Shown piece by piece: positions 33,173-41,144 of a stretch of 64,000 nucleotides of DNA; within the stretch, counting starts at the first letter, position 1; the number at the start of each line of letters is the position of its first letter. The stretch spans positions 186,001-250,000 of the forward strand of contig NZ_BAAANL010000006.1 in NCBI RefSeq assembly GCF_039529775.1, in the 5' to 3' direction. A model generated the notes under the pieces. That model saw only the letters and a list, made by a program, of their open reading frames with translations. It had not been told where the DNA came from and did no database searches. A program made the position numbers and the translations under genes. The stretch is from Myceligenerans crystallogenes. Its GTDB lineage: Bacteria; Actinomycetota; Actinomycetes; Actinomycetales; Cellulomonadaceae.

Positions 33173-34068
33173 GCACTCATCAGGGCAGCAAGCGCCTTGT
33201 CCGCTCTCTTCGGCTGCTCACGGATGTCGTGGACCGCCTCACCGAGCTCATCAAGCGAGGACACGACGTAGACGCCCGGCTGCCCGTTGAGTTCCGCGCC
33301 CCAGGTGGTCGTCCTGACGACGGAATCGGTCAGAATGACAGGCCGTCCGTGCTGTCCTGCCAGACGAGCCTGGATCCTCGTCCCGCTGTGCTCGTTCGCC
33401 TCGACGACGATCGTGGCCAGCCCGTACCCGGACATCGAAGCGTTCCGCATGGGGAACGACTGCTTGGACGGCGCAGCCTCGGGGAAGAACTGGGACAACA
33501 CGAGCCCTCGCTCGGCGATCTCGCGCTGCAGTGCCGCGTTGGCAGCCGGGTAGGACTTGGTGATGCCCGTACCGATGAAGGCCACGGTCCGTCCTCCTGC
33601 ATCCAGAGCAGCGCGGTGCGCAGCGGTGTCGACCCCGGCCGCAAGGCCACTGATCACGGTCAGTTCCTGCGAGACCAAGAACTCGGCGATCCGAGCCGCC
33701 AGCCGGATCCCTTCCGCGGACGCTCCGCGCGAACCGACGACAGACATCCCTGGGTCGTCACTTCGGAGCGCACCCTCGAAGAACAGGAAGGGCGGCGTCT
33801 CACGGATGTCGAGGAGCTGCTGGGGGTATCGGGCGTCGAGCACGGTAACCAGCCGAAGACCACGGGCAGTCCACGACTCCAGTTCGGCCCGCGCTCGCTC
33901 CAGACCGTCGTCGGCCGGGCCAAGATCGAACAGGGCTTCGTCGGACTGCCCGCGCACTGCAACGGCACTACCTTCGAGCACCACGGTCGACGCGATATGA
34001 CCCCAGCTCTTCTTGCGCTCATGCAGGAGCGCAAGAAGAGCTACGGTCTCATCATCGTTGGGTACCAT
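33169..34068 (-). CDS. DprA-like Rossmann-fold protein, second gene of the PRTase-DprA operon
   Basis: 299 residues; ATG at 34068 with AAGGTGG upstream. Clear DprA/Smf fold: RYPQQLLDIRETPPFLFF, MSVVGSRGASAEGIRLA (~105-121), ISGLAAGVDTAAHRAAL (~139-155), GTGITKSYPAANAALQ, SQFFPEAAPSKQSFPMRNA, VVEANEHSGT. Housekeeping DprA loads RecA on incoming single strands; this copy lacks its C-terminal winged helix and sits between two phosphoribosyltransferases. DprA-like domains resemble LOG/SLOG nucleotide-binding folds, so sensing or making a nucleotide is an alternative. Translationally coupled to the PRTase gene downstream. Confidence 0.9.
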   Translation of the reverse strand: MVPNDDETVALLALLHERKKSWGHIASTVVLEGSAVAVRGQSDEALFDLGPADDGLERARAELESWTARGLRLVTVLDARYPQQLLDIRETPPFLFFEGALRSDDPGMSVVGSRGASAEGIRLAARIAEFLVSQELTVISGLAAGVDTAAHRAALDAGGRTVAFIGTGITKSYPAANAALQREIAERGLVLSQFFPEAAPSKQSFPMRNASMSGYGLATIVVEANEHSGTRIQARLAGQHGRPVILTDSVVRTTTWGAELNGQPGVYVVSSLDELGEAVHDIREQPKRADKALAALMSA

Positions 34069-34132
34069 GGGTCCACCTTAGGGGTGACGAAGCCAAGCTA
34101 CAGCGGACCATTGCCAAGAGAGCTCCGGACCG

Positions 34133-34999
34133 TTACCGAACTGTTGTTCGGTTGTGTACCCCACACCTCCCAAGGTCGAACAGCGGCGTGCGCACCATGG
34201 CGTCATCGACGATATGGGCCCCAAAATTATCGGAACGCACCTGCCTGCCGATCGTCAACGCGATCGGAGGCTTCCCACCTGCCGCGACGATCTCTCGCCC
34301 CGCCGATCGCAGCGTGCTACCACTGGTGAACGTGTCATCAACGAGCAATACACGCTTGCCAACCAGTGACGCACTGTTAGGCACAATACGGAAGAGGCCA
34401 TCGATCGGGTCGGCCCGATGCGACCGGGCCCGGACGGGCTCCGTCTTCTCCAAGAGCGTAAAGGTCCAGCGATCTGCAACCGCGCGTGGCACACAGTCTA
34501 CGAGGTGCTTGAGATGATCCCAGCCATCGCGAGTCTCCGGGTGAGATGGAAGAGGTGTTATGAAGTCGATGCGCCCCCAAACACGTTCCATACATAGTAA
34601 GTGCATACGAAGAAACTCATGGAGCAGCGATCCTAACGGCAGATTGAGCCACCTATTCACGGGGCCGTCGTTCTTGGCGTACCAGATCGCAGACTCAAGA
34701 CGGTCATGCGTGCTGTACGAAATCGCCAACACCCCATCGAGCACGCCGTATTCATTACAGTTGTAGCAGCGAGGCCACCGGACCTTCCGCAACTCAACCA
34801 CCTTACGGCCAGCACTATCCTCCACCAATAGCGGCAACTCGGATCGGACTCCCGTACCGCCCCAGCAGGTATCACAGACGCCACCTGGAATGTCTGGACG
34901 CACGTCCAGCAGGAGACCTTCGGCCCTCACCCACTCGACCCAATCAGCCGTCGACCAGCCCTGGCTCGAAGCCGGGCGCACGAACGTTCTGTACATCAT
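34133..34999 (-). CDS. Zinc-ribbon phosphoribosyltransferase, first gene of the PRTase-DprA operon
   Basis: 288 residues; tandem ATG at 34999 and 34996, with GAAGAAGG upstream. Cys pairs in GGVCDTCWGG (~41-45) and PRCYNCNEYG (~76-80) make a zinc ribbon. PRPP loop KRVLLVDDTFTSGSTLRSAG (~225-244) is intact. An intervening FITPLPSHPETRDGWDHL matches the ComF/PRTase core. It differs clearly from the third gene, so the operon encodes two distinct PRTases rather than a recent duplication. Stop TAA at 34133, 64 bp before the DprA-like start. AT-richer than the rest of the window, particularly its leader. Confidence 0.88.
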   Translation of the reverse strand: MMYRTFVRPASSQGWSTADWVEWVRAEGLLLDVRPDIPGGVCDTCWGGTGVRSELPLLVEDSAGRKVVELRKVRWPRCYNCNEYGVLDGVLAISYSTHDRLESAIWYAKNDGPVNRWLNLPLGSLLHEFLRMHLLCMERVWGRIDFITPLPSHPETRDGWDHLKHLVDCVPRAVADRWTFTLLEKTEPVRARSHRADPIDGLFRIVPNSASLVGKRVLLVDDTFTSGSTLRSAGREIVAAGGKPPIALTIGRQVRSDNFGAHIVDDAMVRTPLFDLGRCGVHNRTTVR

Positions 35000-35197
35000 T
35001 GCCTTCTTCCATGTTGGAACGGAACAAAATATTCCTCGATTGGCTGGGTGGAGAAATTACCATAGCAAACCCAGCAGCTTTGACCGATTGCGCCAGAAAC
35101 ATCGCATGAGCCAATCGCTACGGAGCGCCGTAAAAGCGCTACAAACAGCAATTGAGTAGCAGCTTGGTACTGCACGCGACAACGGCCAAGAGTCGGT
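35000..35197. other. AT-rich leader of the PRTase-DprA operon
   Basis: About 200 bp of markedly AT-rich DNA between the operon start and the VOC gene. It should contain the operon promoter; TATGGT on the minus strand is a weak -10 candidate without a good -35. A short open frame crosses the region on the + strand but overlaps the operon start and has no ribosome site. Likely one edge of the acquired segment. Confidence 0.5.
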
Positions 35198-35614
35198 TCA
35201 CTCCGGCAGCACCAGCTGCCCGATGGCGTCCGGGTTCCACGCGACCTCCCAGCGGAAGCCGTCCGGGTCCGCGAAGTAGCCGGTGTAGCCGCCCCAGGAA
35301 CGGTCCTGCGGGGCGTGGACGACAGCGCCCGCGCGCCCGGCGAGTTCCAGCGCGGCGTCGACGTCGGCGCGGGTGGGGACGTTGTGGGCGAGCGTGAAGG
35401 GCGGGGCGCCGTCGCCGCGGGCGATGGGGCCGACCTCGTCCTCGAACGCGGCGGCGTCCCACAGGGAGAGGACGACGCGCTCGCCGACCTGGATCATGAC
35501 GACGTCGCCGTCCGCCTCGAACGCCGGGTGCCAGCCCAGCCCGTCGACGTAGAAGCGCCGGGAGGCCGCGAGGTCCCGGACGGCGAGCGTGACGAAGCTG
35601 AGGCGCTGGTCCAT
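35198..35614 (-). CDS. VOC (glyoxalase/bleomycin-resistance fold) protein
   Basis: 138 residues; ATG at 35614, which shares a base with the upstream stop (TGATG). Two beta-alpha-beta-beta-beta modules: LSFVTLAVRDLAASRRFYVD at the start and WGGYTGYFADPDGFRWEVAWN near the end, the latter carrying the usual metal Glu. Such proteins are lyases, dioxygenases or resistance proteins binding metal; the substrate is unknown. Co-translated with the YcxB-like gene. Confidence 0.9.
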   Translation of the reverse strand: MDQRLSFVTLAVRDLAASRRFYVDGLGWHPAFEADGDVVMIQVGERVVLSLWDAAAFEDEVGPIARGDGAPPFTLAHNVPTRADVDAALELAGRAGAVVHAPQDRSWGGYTGYFADPDGFRWEVAWNPDAIGQLVLPE

Positions 35615-36186
35615 CACCCGACCGTACGCTCCGCCGGCCGTCGTCGGCCGTCGACCTGCGACACCTTCTCCCGGATCAGCTGCCGGACGGCCGCATGTTC
35701 CTCGACGCGGAACGCCCGCTTCGGCATCATCAGCCGGATGGCGACCAGGCCGGTCGACAGGTCGAGGTGAAAGGCGGTGTCCGTCTCCTTCGCGCGGCGG
35801 ATGGCGGTCCAGGCGATCTCCTGCGAGCTGCTCACGCCCGCACTGGCGACGTGCGTGCCGGTGAGCCGCAGACTGGTGTGCTCACGCAGCACGGCGGCCC
35901 GCCAGAGCATCGCCGCCATCCAGCGCGTGTACCCGAAGCAGAGGCCCGCGAACGCGGCGGTCACCACGGTCAGCACGAGCGGCTCGGTATCCCCCGACGT
36001 GGCGCACAGGGCGATCAGGACGAGGCACAGCACCACCATGACCGTCCCGATCACGGGCATCGCCCTCGTCGTCGGCATCAGGCGCACGTACTCGCGGTAG
36101 TCGTCCCGGACCGGCTGGTACGACCCCTCGATCAGGGTGTCCGAGGGCGGCACAGCGGCCTGGGCAGGGGCGTCGTCGTCGCGCAT
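35614..36186 (-). CDS. YcxB-like membrane protein
   Basis: 190 residues; ATG at 36186. Two membrane helices (~44-62 and ~68-88, with VIGTVMVVLCLVLIALC in the first) precede a C-terminal beta-rich domain with TSLRLTGTHVASAGVSSSQEIAWTAI and AIRLMMPKRAF, the pattern of the YcxB-like C-terminal domain. That family is of unknown function. Coupled to the VOC gene. Confidence 0.78.
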   Translation of the reverse strand: MRDDDAPAQAAVPPSDTLIEGSYQPVRDDYREYVRLMPTTRAMPVIGTVMVVLCLVLIALCATSGDTEPLVLTVVTAAFAGLCFGYTRWMAAMLWRAAVLREHTSLRLTGTHVASAGVSSSQEIAWTAIRRAKETDTAFHLDLSTGLVAIRLMMPKRAFRVEEHAAVRQLIREKVSQVDGRRRPAERTVG

Positions 36187-36254
36187 GAGGCGTCATCCTG
36201 CCGTGGAACCCGACGACGGGACAAACCGTCCGGCACGGAGGCCGCCGGGCGATC

Positions 36255-36956
36255 TCACCTCGCGCAGCAGCCGTCGGCGCAGCCCTCGGCGGGCCCGGCG
36301 CCGTCACCGTCGTCGTGGTCGTGGTCAAGGAGCTGCGCCACGGGCGTGCAGCAGGCGTCGCCGTTCCACGCCTCGAGGCCTTCCCGGACCGCGACGGCCG
36401 CGATGACCAGGGCGGCCAGCGGATCGGCCCACCACCAGCCGAACAGGCTGTTGAGCAGGAGCCCCGCCAGGAGCACCCCGGAGAGCCAGGCGCACAGCAG
36501 GGTCTGCCGGGAGTCCGCGACCGCCGAGGCGGACCCGAGTTCGCGGCCGGTCCGGCGTTCGATCCAGGACAGGGCCGGCATCACGACGACGCTCACCCCC
36601 GCGAGGACGAGCCCGGTCGTCGAGTGCTCCGCGCGCTCGGCGCCGATCAGCGTGCGCACGGACTCCACGGTGACGAACGCGGCCAGGGCGAAGAAGGCGA
36701 ACGCGATGACCCGCATCGCGGTCCTCTCCCGGGCCTCGGGGTCACGGCCCGCGAACTGCCAGGCCACGGCCGCGGCCGACAGCACCTCGACGACCGAGTC
36801 GAGGCCGAACCCGATCAGCGCCGCCGAACCCGCGGCTCGCCCGGCCCAGATCGCGACGACCGCCTCGATCACGTTGTAGGCGATCGTGGCCAGCACCACC
36901 AGCCGGATCCGGCGGCGCAGCACCTCCCGCCGGGCCGTGGTCAGCACCGCGTTCAC
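36255..36956 (-). CDS. CDF-family cation efflux transporter
   Basis: 233 residues; GTG at 36956 overlaps the regulator's stop by 4 bp (GTGA). Five to six membrane helices with conserved membrane acidic residues (ALIGFGLDSVVEVLSA, ~47-62; WWADPLAALVIAAVAVREG near the end), as in CDF zinc/cadmium exporters. The usual C-terminal dimer domain is absent; instead there is a Cys/His/Asp-rich tail (DACCTPVAQLLDHDHDDGDG, then ADGCCAR) that could bind thiophilic metals. Co-transcribed with a CmtR-type sensor, so it most likely exports Cd or Pb (or Zn) under its control. Confidence 0.9.
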   Translation of the reverse strand: MNAVLTTARREVLRRRIRLVVLATIAYNVIEAVVAIWAGRAAGSAALIGFGLDSVVEVLSAAAVAWQFAGRDPEARERTAMRVIAFAFFALAAFVTVESVRTLIGAERAEHSTTGLVLAGVSVVVMPALSWIERRTGRELGSASAVADSRQTLLCAWLSGVLLAGLLLNSLFGWWWADPLAALVIAAVAVREGLEAWNGDACCTPVAQLLDHDHDDGDGAGPAEGCADGCCAR

Positions 36957-37354
36957 CGGCCGGCCTCCCCGTTCGTGGTCACGCCCGTGGCGGACGTCGC
37001 CGTCAGGCACGCTCCGGCGCAGCCCGGGTTCGGGCAGGCCCCCTCGATGCACTCGGCGTCGTCGTCGACCGCGAGCGTCACGTCGATCAGGAGCAGCAGG
37101 GCACGGGTGAGGCGCGGGTCGGCGATCTCGTACCGCGTCCGGCGGCCCTGCGGCTCGGCCGCCACGATCCCGCAGTCCCGCAGGCAGGTCAGGTGGTTCG
37201 AGACGTTCGAGCGGGTCAGCCCCAGCTCGTCCGCCAGCGCGCCCGGGAACCCCGGCCCCTGCAGCAGCGAGAGCAGGATCCGCGACCGGGTCGGATCCGC
37301 CATCGCGCGGCCGAGGCGGTTCATCACGTCGAGCCGCGAGGCAATGGTCAGCAT
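36953..37354 (-). CDS. cmtR: CmtR-type ArsR/SmtB metal-sensing repressor
   Basis: 133 residues; ATG at 37354. Winged-helix core with LTRSNVSNHLTCLRDCGIV. Cys57 and Cys61 in that recognition helix, and Cys102 (DDDAECIEG), fall at the same numbers as the Cd/Pb ligands of Mycobacterium tuberculosis CmtR, so it should sense Cd or Pb. A further tail with GACPNPGCAGACL adds four Cys not present in the mycobacterial protein. It is coupled to the CDF pump; a -10-like TATGGT with a small palindrome lies just before the ATG, suggesting a leaderless, autoregulated transcript. Confidence 0.92.
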   Translation of the reverse strand: MLTIASRLDVMNRLGRAMADPTRSRILLSLLQGPGFPGALADELGLTRSNVSNHLTCLRDCGIVAAEPQGRRTRYEIADPRLTRALLLLIDVTLAVDDDAECIEGACPNPGCAGACLTATSATGVTTNGEAGR

Positions 37355-37371
37355 CCACTGACCATACAGTC
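37355..37371. promoter_or_regulatory. Possible cmtR operator and -10 element
   Basis: ACTG-ACCATA-CAGT (37357-37370) is a small inverted repeat; on the minus strand it includes TATGGT at the right distance to start a leaderless cmtR mRNA. Overlap of -10 and palindrome suits repression by the metal-free sensor. Confidence 0.4.
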
Positions 37372-37379
37372 TCCGCTGA

Positions 37380-38099
37380 TCAGTTGTCCGCCCGGCCCCG
37401 GGACCCGGACACGGCGCCCGGGCCGACGCGGCCCGCCAGCAGCAGCGCGCCGAGCGCCAGCAGCCACAGGCTCCAGAGGATGTAGCCCGCGAAGTTGACC
37501 AGGTCCGCGGGCTCCCAGCCGAGCGGGACGAGCAGCCCGGCGAGGATCGGCGGGACGCAGGCCAGGCCGGCCACCCGCGACCAGGCAGGCAGCGCCCGCC
37601 CCAGGGCGAGGACCGTGGCGGCCGTCCAGCCCGCGGTCAGGACGTAGCCCAGCGACTCCCCCACGAGCTGACCCGCCACCAGGTTCAGGAGCGCGAACCG
37701 ATCGGCGGCGGCGGTCACCTCGGCCGCGGTCGCGCCCGGCGCCGAGGCCGCCGCGGCCAGCGACGGGACCAGCAACGGCCAGCGCAGCAGGCCCGCCACC
37801 TGCACGGCGCTCGCGGCGACGCCGAGGCCGAGCGCCCACCGGGACCACCGCCCCGGCCCCGCAACCCGCGCGAGGTCGAACGCCGCCGGGCCGATGAGGC
37901 CCGCCCCGAGCGCGAGCAGCGCGAACAGGCCGCCGATCGCGACGGGCTGGGCGGCGAAGTCACGCAGCACGCCGGCGGGCGGACGCTGCAGGACGTCGGG
38001 GTAGCCGAACACGACGGACAGCCCGGCGAACGCGAGGTTCGCCAGCAGCGCGCCGGAGATCAGCAGGACACCGGCGCGGCGCGCCCGGGGATCAGCCAT
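37380..38099 (-). CDS. DUF4386 membrane protein
   Basis: 239 residues; ATG at 38099. Six predicted membrane helices with the DUF4386 pattern, starting RRAGVLLISGALLANLAFAGL and including FALLNLVAGQLVGESLGYVL and FAGYILWSLWLLALG. Function of the family is unknown. It diverges from a TetR gene across a short region with a perfect 20-bp inverted repeat, so it is almost certainly that regulator's target. Confidence 0.85.
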   Translation of the reverse strand: MADPRARRAGVLLISGALLANLAFAGLSVVFGYPDVLQRPPAGVLRDFAAQPVAIGGLFALLALGAGLIGPAAFDLARVAGPGRWSRWALGLGVAASAVQVAGLLRWPLLVPSLAAAASAPGATAAEVTAAADRFALLNLVAGQLVGESLGYVLTAGWTAATVLALGRALPAWSRVAGLACVPPILAGLLVPLGWEPADLVNFAGYILWSLWLLALGALLLAGRVGPGAVSGSRGRADN

Positions 38100-38107
38100 A
38101 GGAAGCC

Positions 38108-38153
38108 CTCTCTGTACGGTGTGCAGAGATAATTCTGCACACCGTACAGAGAG
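38108..38153. promoter_or_regulatory. Perfect 20-bp inverted-repeat operator between DUF4386 and tetR genes
   Basis: CTCTCTGTACGGTGTGCAGA (38108-38127), spacer GATAAT (38128-38133), then the exact reverse complement (38134-38153). Each arm is itself a near-palindrome (TCTGTAC/GTGCAGA), so two TetR dimers could bind side by side and control both divergent genes. Confidence 0.85.
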
Positions 38154-38187
38154 CGCGTCAAGGGTGCGGCCCCTACGCTGTGCGGTG

Positions 38188-38910
38188 ATGGACGCTCCCG
38201 GACCGCCCCGCCCCGGACCACGGCGGACGCTCACCGAGCAGGACCTGCTCGACGCCGCCTTCCGCCTGCTCGACCGCGGCGGCCCGCGCGCGCTGTCGGT
38301 GCGGGCGCTCGCCTCGGAGGTCGGGCTGACCCCGAACGCCGTCTACACCTACTTCCCCACCAAGGACGCCCTGGTCGCGGCGGTGACGGACACCCTGCTG
38401 GGGCGCGCGCCCGTCGCCGTCCTCACCGACGCGGGCCGGCCGTGGCGCGACCGCGTCATCGCGTTCGCGCTCGGCCTGCGCTCGCTGCTGCTGGACCACC
38501 CCGGCACCGTCCCGCTGCTGCTCGCCTCGGGTTTCCGCGGGCCGCACGCCCTCGCCGTCGGCGAGGGCCTGCTCGCCGCGCTCGGCGACGGCGGTCTCGT
38601 GCCCGACGACGCCGCCCGCGCCTCCTACGCGCTCACCACCCACCTGCTGGGCACCGTGGCGCTGGACGTGGCGGAGCCGGATCCGGCCGAACCGGATGGC
38701 ACCGGATCCCGCGGCACCGGAGCCGCCCGCGACGAGGAGGCCAGAGCCGCCCGGCGCACCCGGGAACTCCGGGCACTGCCCGCCGACGCCGCGCCCCGTA
38801 CCGTCGCGGCAGCCGCCGCCGTCGGCGCCTACAACACGACCACGCAGTACCGCTGGGGTCTCGAGCGGCTGCTGGACGGGGTCTGCGGCGACGCCGCGAG
38901 CGACTCGTAG
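38188..38910 (+). CDS. TetR family regulator divergent to DUF4386 gene
   Basis: 240 residues; ATG at 38188 (a GTG one codon upstream is possible). HTH: SVRALASEVGLTPNAVYTYFPTK (~38-60). The C-terminal ligand domain is long, with a Pro/Glu/Asp-rich insert (~160-185) of low complexity. Divergent transcription around the perfect palindrome indicates autoregulation and control of the membrane protein. Confidence 0.92.
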   Translation: MDAPGPPRPGPRRTLTEQDLLDAAFRLLDRGGPRALSVRALASEVGLTPNAVYTYFPTKDALVAAVTDTLLGRAPVAVLTDAGRPWRDRVIAFALGLRSLLLDHPGTVPLLLASGFRGPHALAVGEGLLAALGDGGLVPDDAARASYALTTHLLGTVALDVAEPDPAEPDGTGSRGTGAARDEEARAARRTRELRALPADAAPRTVAAAAAVGAYNTTTQYRWGLERLLDGVCGDAASDS

Positions 38911-38929
38911 CGCAACGCCCCGGGCCGGG

Positions 38930-39529
38930 TCACCCCGCGAGGTAGCGCTGCACGGCCGGCGCGACCCAGCGGACGACGTCGTCCCGGCTCATCGCGACCG
39001 CGGGCTCGAAGCGCAGCACGAGACGCGTCAGGGCCAGGCCCAGGAGGTGGGAGGCCACCAGCGCCGCGCGCGCCGGGGCGTCGTCGGGCACCTCCCCCGC
39101 CGAGCCCGCCGGCCCGGCAATCCGCGCCAGCGGCGCGACCTGCTCGGCGAAGACCTGCTGCATCCGCGCCGCCCCGGCCGGGTTCGTCACGCCGACGCGC
39201 AGCATCGCGACGAGGACGGCGCTCGCCGGGCCCGTCTCCCACAGGTCGAGGAAATGACGCACGAGCGTGGCCCCGAGCTCGTCGCGCGGCACGCCGGTGA
39301 GGTCCGGCAGGCGCAGGTCGACGTCGACCGCCGCCGCGAACAGACCCTCCTTCGACCCGAAGTAGCGGATCACCATGGACGGGTCGATGCGGGCCTCCTG
39401 CGCGATGGCGCGCACGGTGGCTCGCTCGTAGCCGTCGGCGGCGAACCGCTCGCGCGCGGCGGCGAGGATCGCGGCGCGGGTGGCGTCGCCGCGGCGGGCG
39501 GGGGTCGCGGGTGCGGTCGTCTCCGGCAT
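38930..39529 (-). CDS. TetR family regulator divergent to FAD monooxygenase
   Basis: 199 residues; ATG at 39529. HTH: ERATVRAIAQEARIDPSMVIRYFGSKEGLF (~35-64). The C-terminal domain looks like the TetR_C group with HFLDLWETGPASAVLVAMLRV. It faces the monooxygenase gene across a region packed with CAACA-nnn-GTTG palindromes, so it should repress that gene and itself. Confidence 0.92.
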   Translation of the reverse strand: MPETTAPATPARRGDATRAAILAAARERFAADGYERATVRAIAQEARIDPSMVIRYFGSKEGLFAAAVDVDLRLPDLTGVPRDELGATLVRHFLDLWETGPASAVLVAMLRVGVTNPAGAARMQQVFAEQVAPLARIAGPAGSAGEVPDDAPARAALVASHLLGLALTRLVLRFEPAVAMSRDDVVRWVAPAVQRYLAG

Positions 39530-39530
39530 G

Positions 39531-39618
39531 CCAACAAGTGTAGGCCAACAAGTGTTGACACTGGTCGCGCCAGCCTCCTACCGTTGTGTCAACAGACGTT
39601 GGCCAACAAACGTTGGCC
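39531..39618. promoter_or_regulatory. Operator array and promoter between tetR and FAD monooxygenase genes
   Basis: At least three related palindromes: GGCCAACAAGTGTTGACAC (39543-39561), GTGTCAACAGACGTTGGCC (39586-39604) and GGCCAACAAACGTTGGCC (39601-39618), plus a half copy at 39531-39540. The first overlaps a -35 TTGACA (39555-39560), whose -10 is TACCGT (39579-39584, 18-bp spacer). Bound TetR would block this promoter. Confidence 0.8.
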
Positions 39619-39639
39619 TCGGAGCGAAAGGGAATCGCC

Positions 39640-41127
39640 ATGAGCGAGAGCACCACCCGCACCGACACCGCGGGCCGGCCCGGCCCGGCCACCGAGACCG
39701 ACGTCGTGGTCGTCGGCGCCGGCCCCACCGGCCTGCTCCTCGCGGGCGACCTGGCGGCGGCGGGCGTCCGGGTGACGGTCGTCGAGCGACGGCCCGAGGG
39801 CATCAGCAACCTGTCCCGCGCGTTCGCCGTGCACGCCCGCACCCTCGAGCAGCTCGACGCCCGCGGCCTCGCCGACCAGGTCCTGGCCACCGGCGCCCGC
39901 CTCGACACGCTGCGCCTGCTGGACACGCTGGTGCTCGACCTCGGCCACCTGCCCTCGCGCTACCCGTACCTGCTGGTCACGCCGCAGTACGAGGTCGAGC
40001 GCGCCCTGCTGGAGCGCGCCCGCGCCGCGGGCGTCACCTTCCGCCACGACGCGGAGGTGACGGCGCTGGCCCAGGACGACGACGGCGTCACGCTGACCCT
40101 GACCACGCCGGGCGGCCCCGCCACGCTCCGCGCCGCGTACGCCGTCGGCTGCGACGGGCACCGGTCGGCCGTGCGCGAGCTCGCCGGGCTGCCGTTCCCG
40201 GGCCAGGCGGTCATCCGCTCGATGGTCCTGGCCGACGTACGCCTGAGCGAGCCCCCGCAGAGCGTCCTGACGGTGTCCACCCGCGGCGACGTGTTCTGCT
40301 TCCTCGCCCCGTTCGGCGACGGCTACCACCGGGTGATCGGCTGGCACTGGGGCCAGGACGTCCCCGAGGACACGCCGCTCGACCTGCCGGAAGTGCGTGA
40401 GCTGATGCGGCTCGCCTTCGGGACCGACCACGGCCTTCTCGACGCCCGCTGGACCTCACGCTTCCACTCCGACGAACGGCAGGCGCCGCACTACCGCGTG
40501 GGCCGCGTGCTCATCGCGGGCGACGCCGCCCACGTCCACTCCCCCGCCGGCGGCCAGGGCATGAACACCGGCCTGCAGGACGCCGCCAACCTGTCGTGGA
40601 AGCTGGCCGCCGTGGTCCGCGGCGACGTCACCGGCTCCGCCGCCGACGCCCTCCTGGACACCTACGAGTCCGAGCGGCACCCGATCGGCCGCCTCGTGCT
40701 GCGCGGCAGCGGCGCCCTGGTCCGCGCGGCGAGCTCGCGGGGCGTCGCGGGACGCGTTTTCTCCCTGTTCGCCGGTCAGGTCGTGGACCGCCTCGCCCCG
40801 ATGAAGCGCCGCGCCACCAGCATCATCTCCGGGGTGGGGCTGCGGTACGGGCGGCCGCGCGGCGCGCACCCGCTGACCGGCCGCCGGGCCGGGGATCTCC
40901 CCCTGGTCGCGGGCCCGGCGGGCACGCGCCTCTACGAGGCGCTGCGGGAGGGACGCCCGGTCCTCGTCCTGCCCGAGGGAGCCGACGACGCCGCGGCCCC
41001 CGCCGGCATCGCCGACCCGGTCGTCGCCGCTGCCCTCGCCGCCGGCCCGGCGACCGTGCGCCGCGCCGACGGCGGGACGACGACGCTGCTGGTCCGCCCC
41101 GACGGCTACATCGCCTGGGCGCGCTGA
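39640..41127 (+). CDS. Class A FAD-dependent aromatic monooxygenase
   Basis: 495 residues; ATG at 39640 behind GAAAGGGA. Motifs: VVVVGAGPTGLLLAGDLA (GxGxxG, ~23-40), VGCDGHRSAVRELAG (DG, ~170), IAGDAAHVHSPAGGQGMNTG (GD, ~295-315). A C-terminal thioredoxin-like tail, as in PheA/TfdB hydroxylases and rifampicin monooxygenases, ends TLLVRPDGYIAWAR. It hydroxylates aromatic rings with NAD(P)H and O2. The divergent TetR and operator array suggest induction by an aromatic compound, perhaps an antibiotic or polyketide. Substrate unknown. Confidence 0.93.
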   Translation: MSESTTRTDTAGRPGPATETDVVVVGAGPTGLLLAGDLAAAGVRVTVVERRPEGISNLSRAFAVHARTLEQLDARGLADQVLATGARLDTLRLLDTLVLDLGHLPSRYPYLLVTPQYEVERALLERARAAGVTFRHDAEVTALAQDDDGVTLTLTTPGGPATLRAAYAVGCDGHRSAVRELAGLPFPGQAVIRSMVLADVRLSEPPQSVLTVSTRGDVFCFLAPFGDGYHRVIGWHWGQDVPEDTPLDLPEVRELMRLAFGTDHGLLDARWTSRFHSDERQAPHYRVGRVLIAGDAAHVHSPAGGQGMNTGLQDAANLSWKLAAVVRGDVTGSAADALLDTYESERHPIGRLVLRGSGALVRAASSRGVAGRVFSLFAGQVVDRLAPMKRRATSIISGVGLRYGRPRGAHPLTGRRAGDLPLVAGPAGTRLYEALREGRPVLVLPEGADDAAAPAGIADPVVAAALAAGPATVRRADGGTTTLLVRPDGYIAWAR

Positions 41128-41144
41128 CCCGCGCCCGGCAGCGC

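Noticed and set aside
34890..35159. + strand 89-codon frame across the AT-rich PRTase leader
   Set aside because: Overlaps the PRTase start, no ribosome site, no recognisable family; kept only as part of the leader description.
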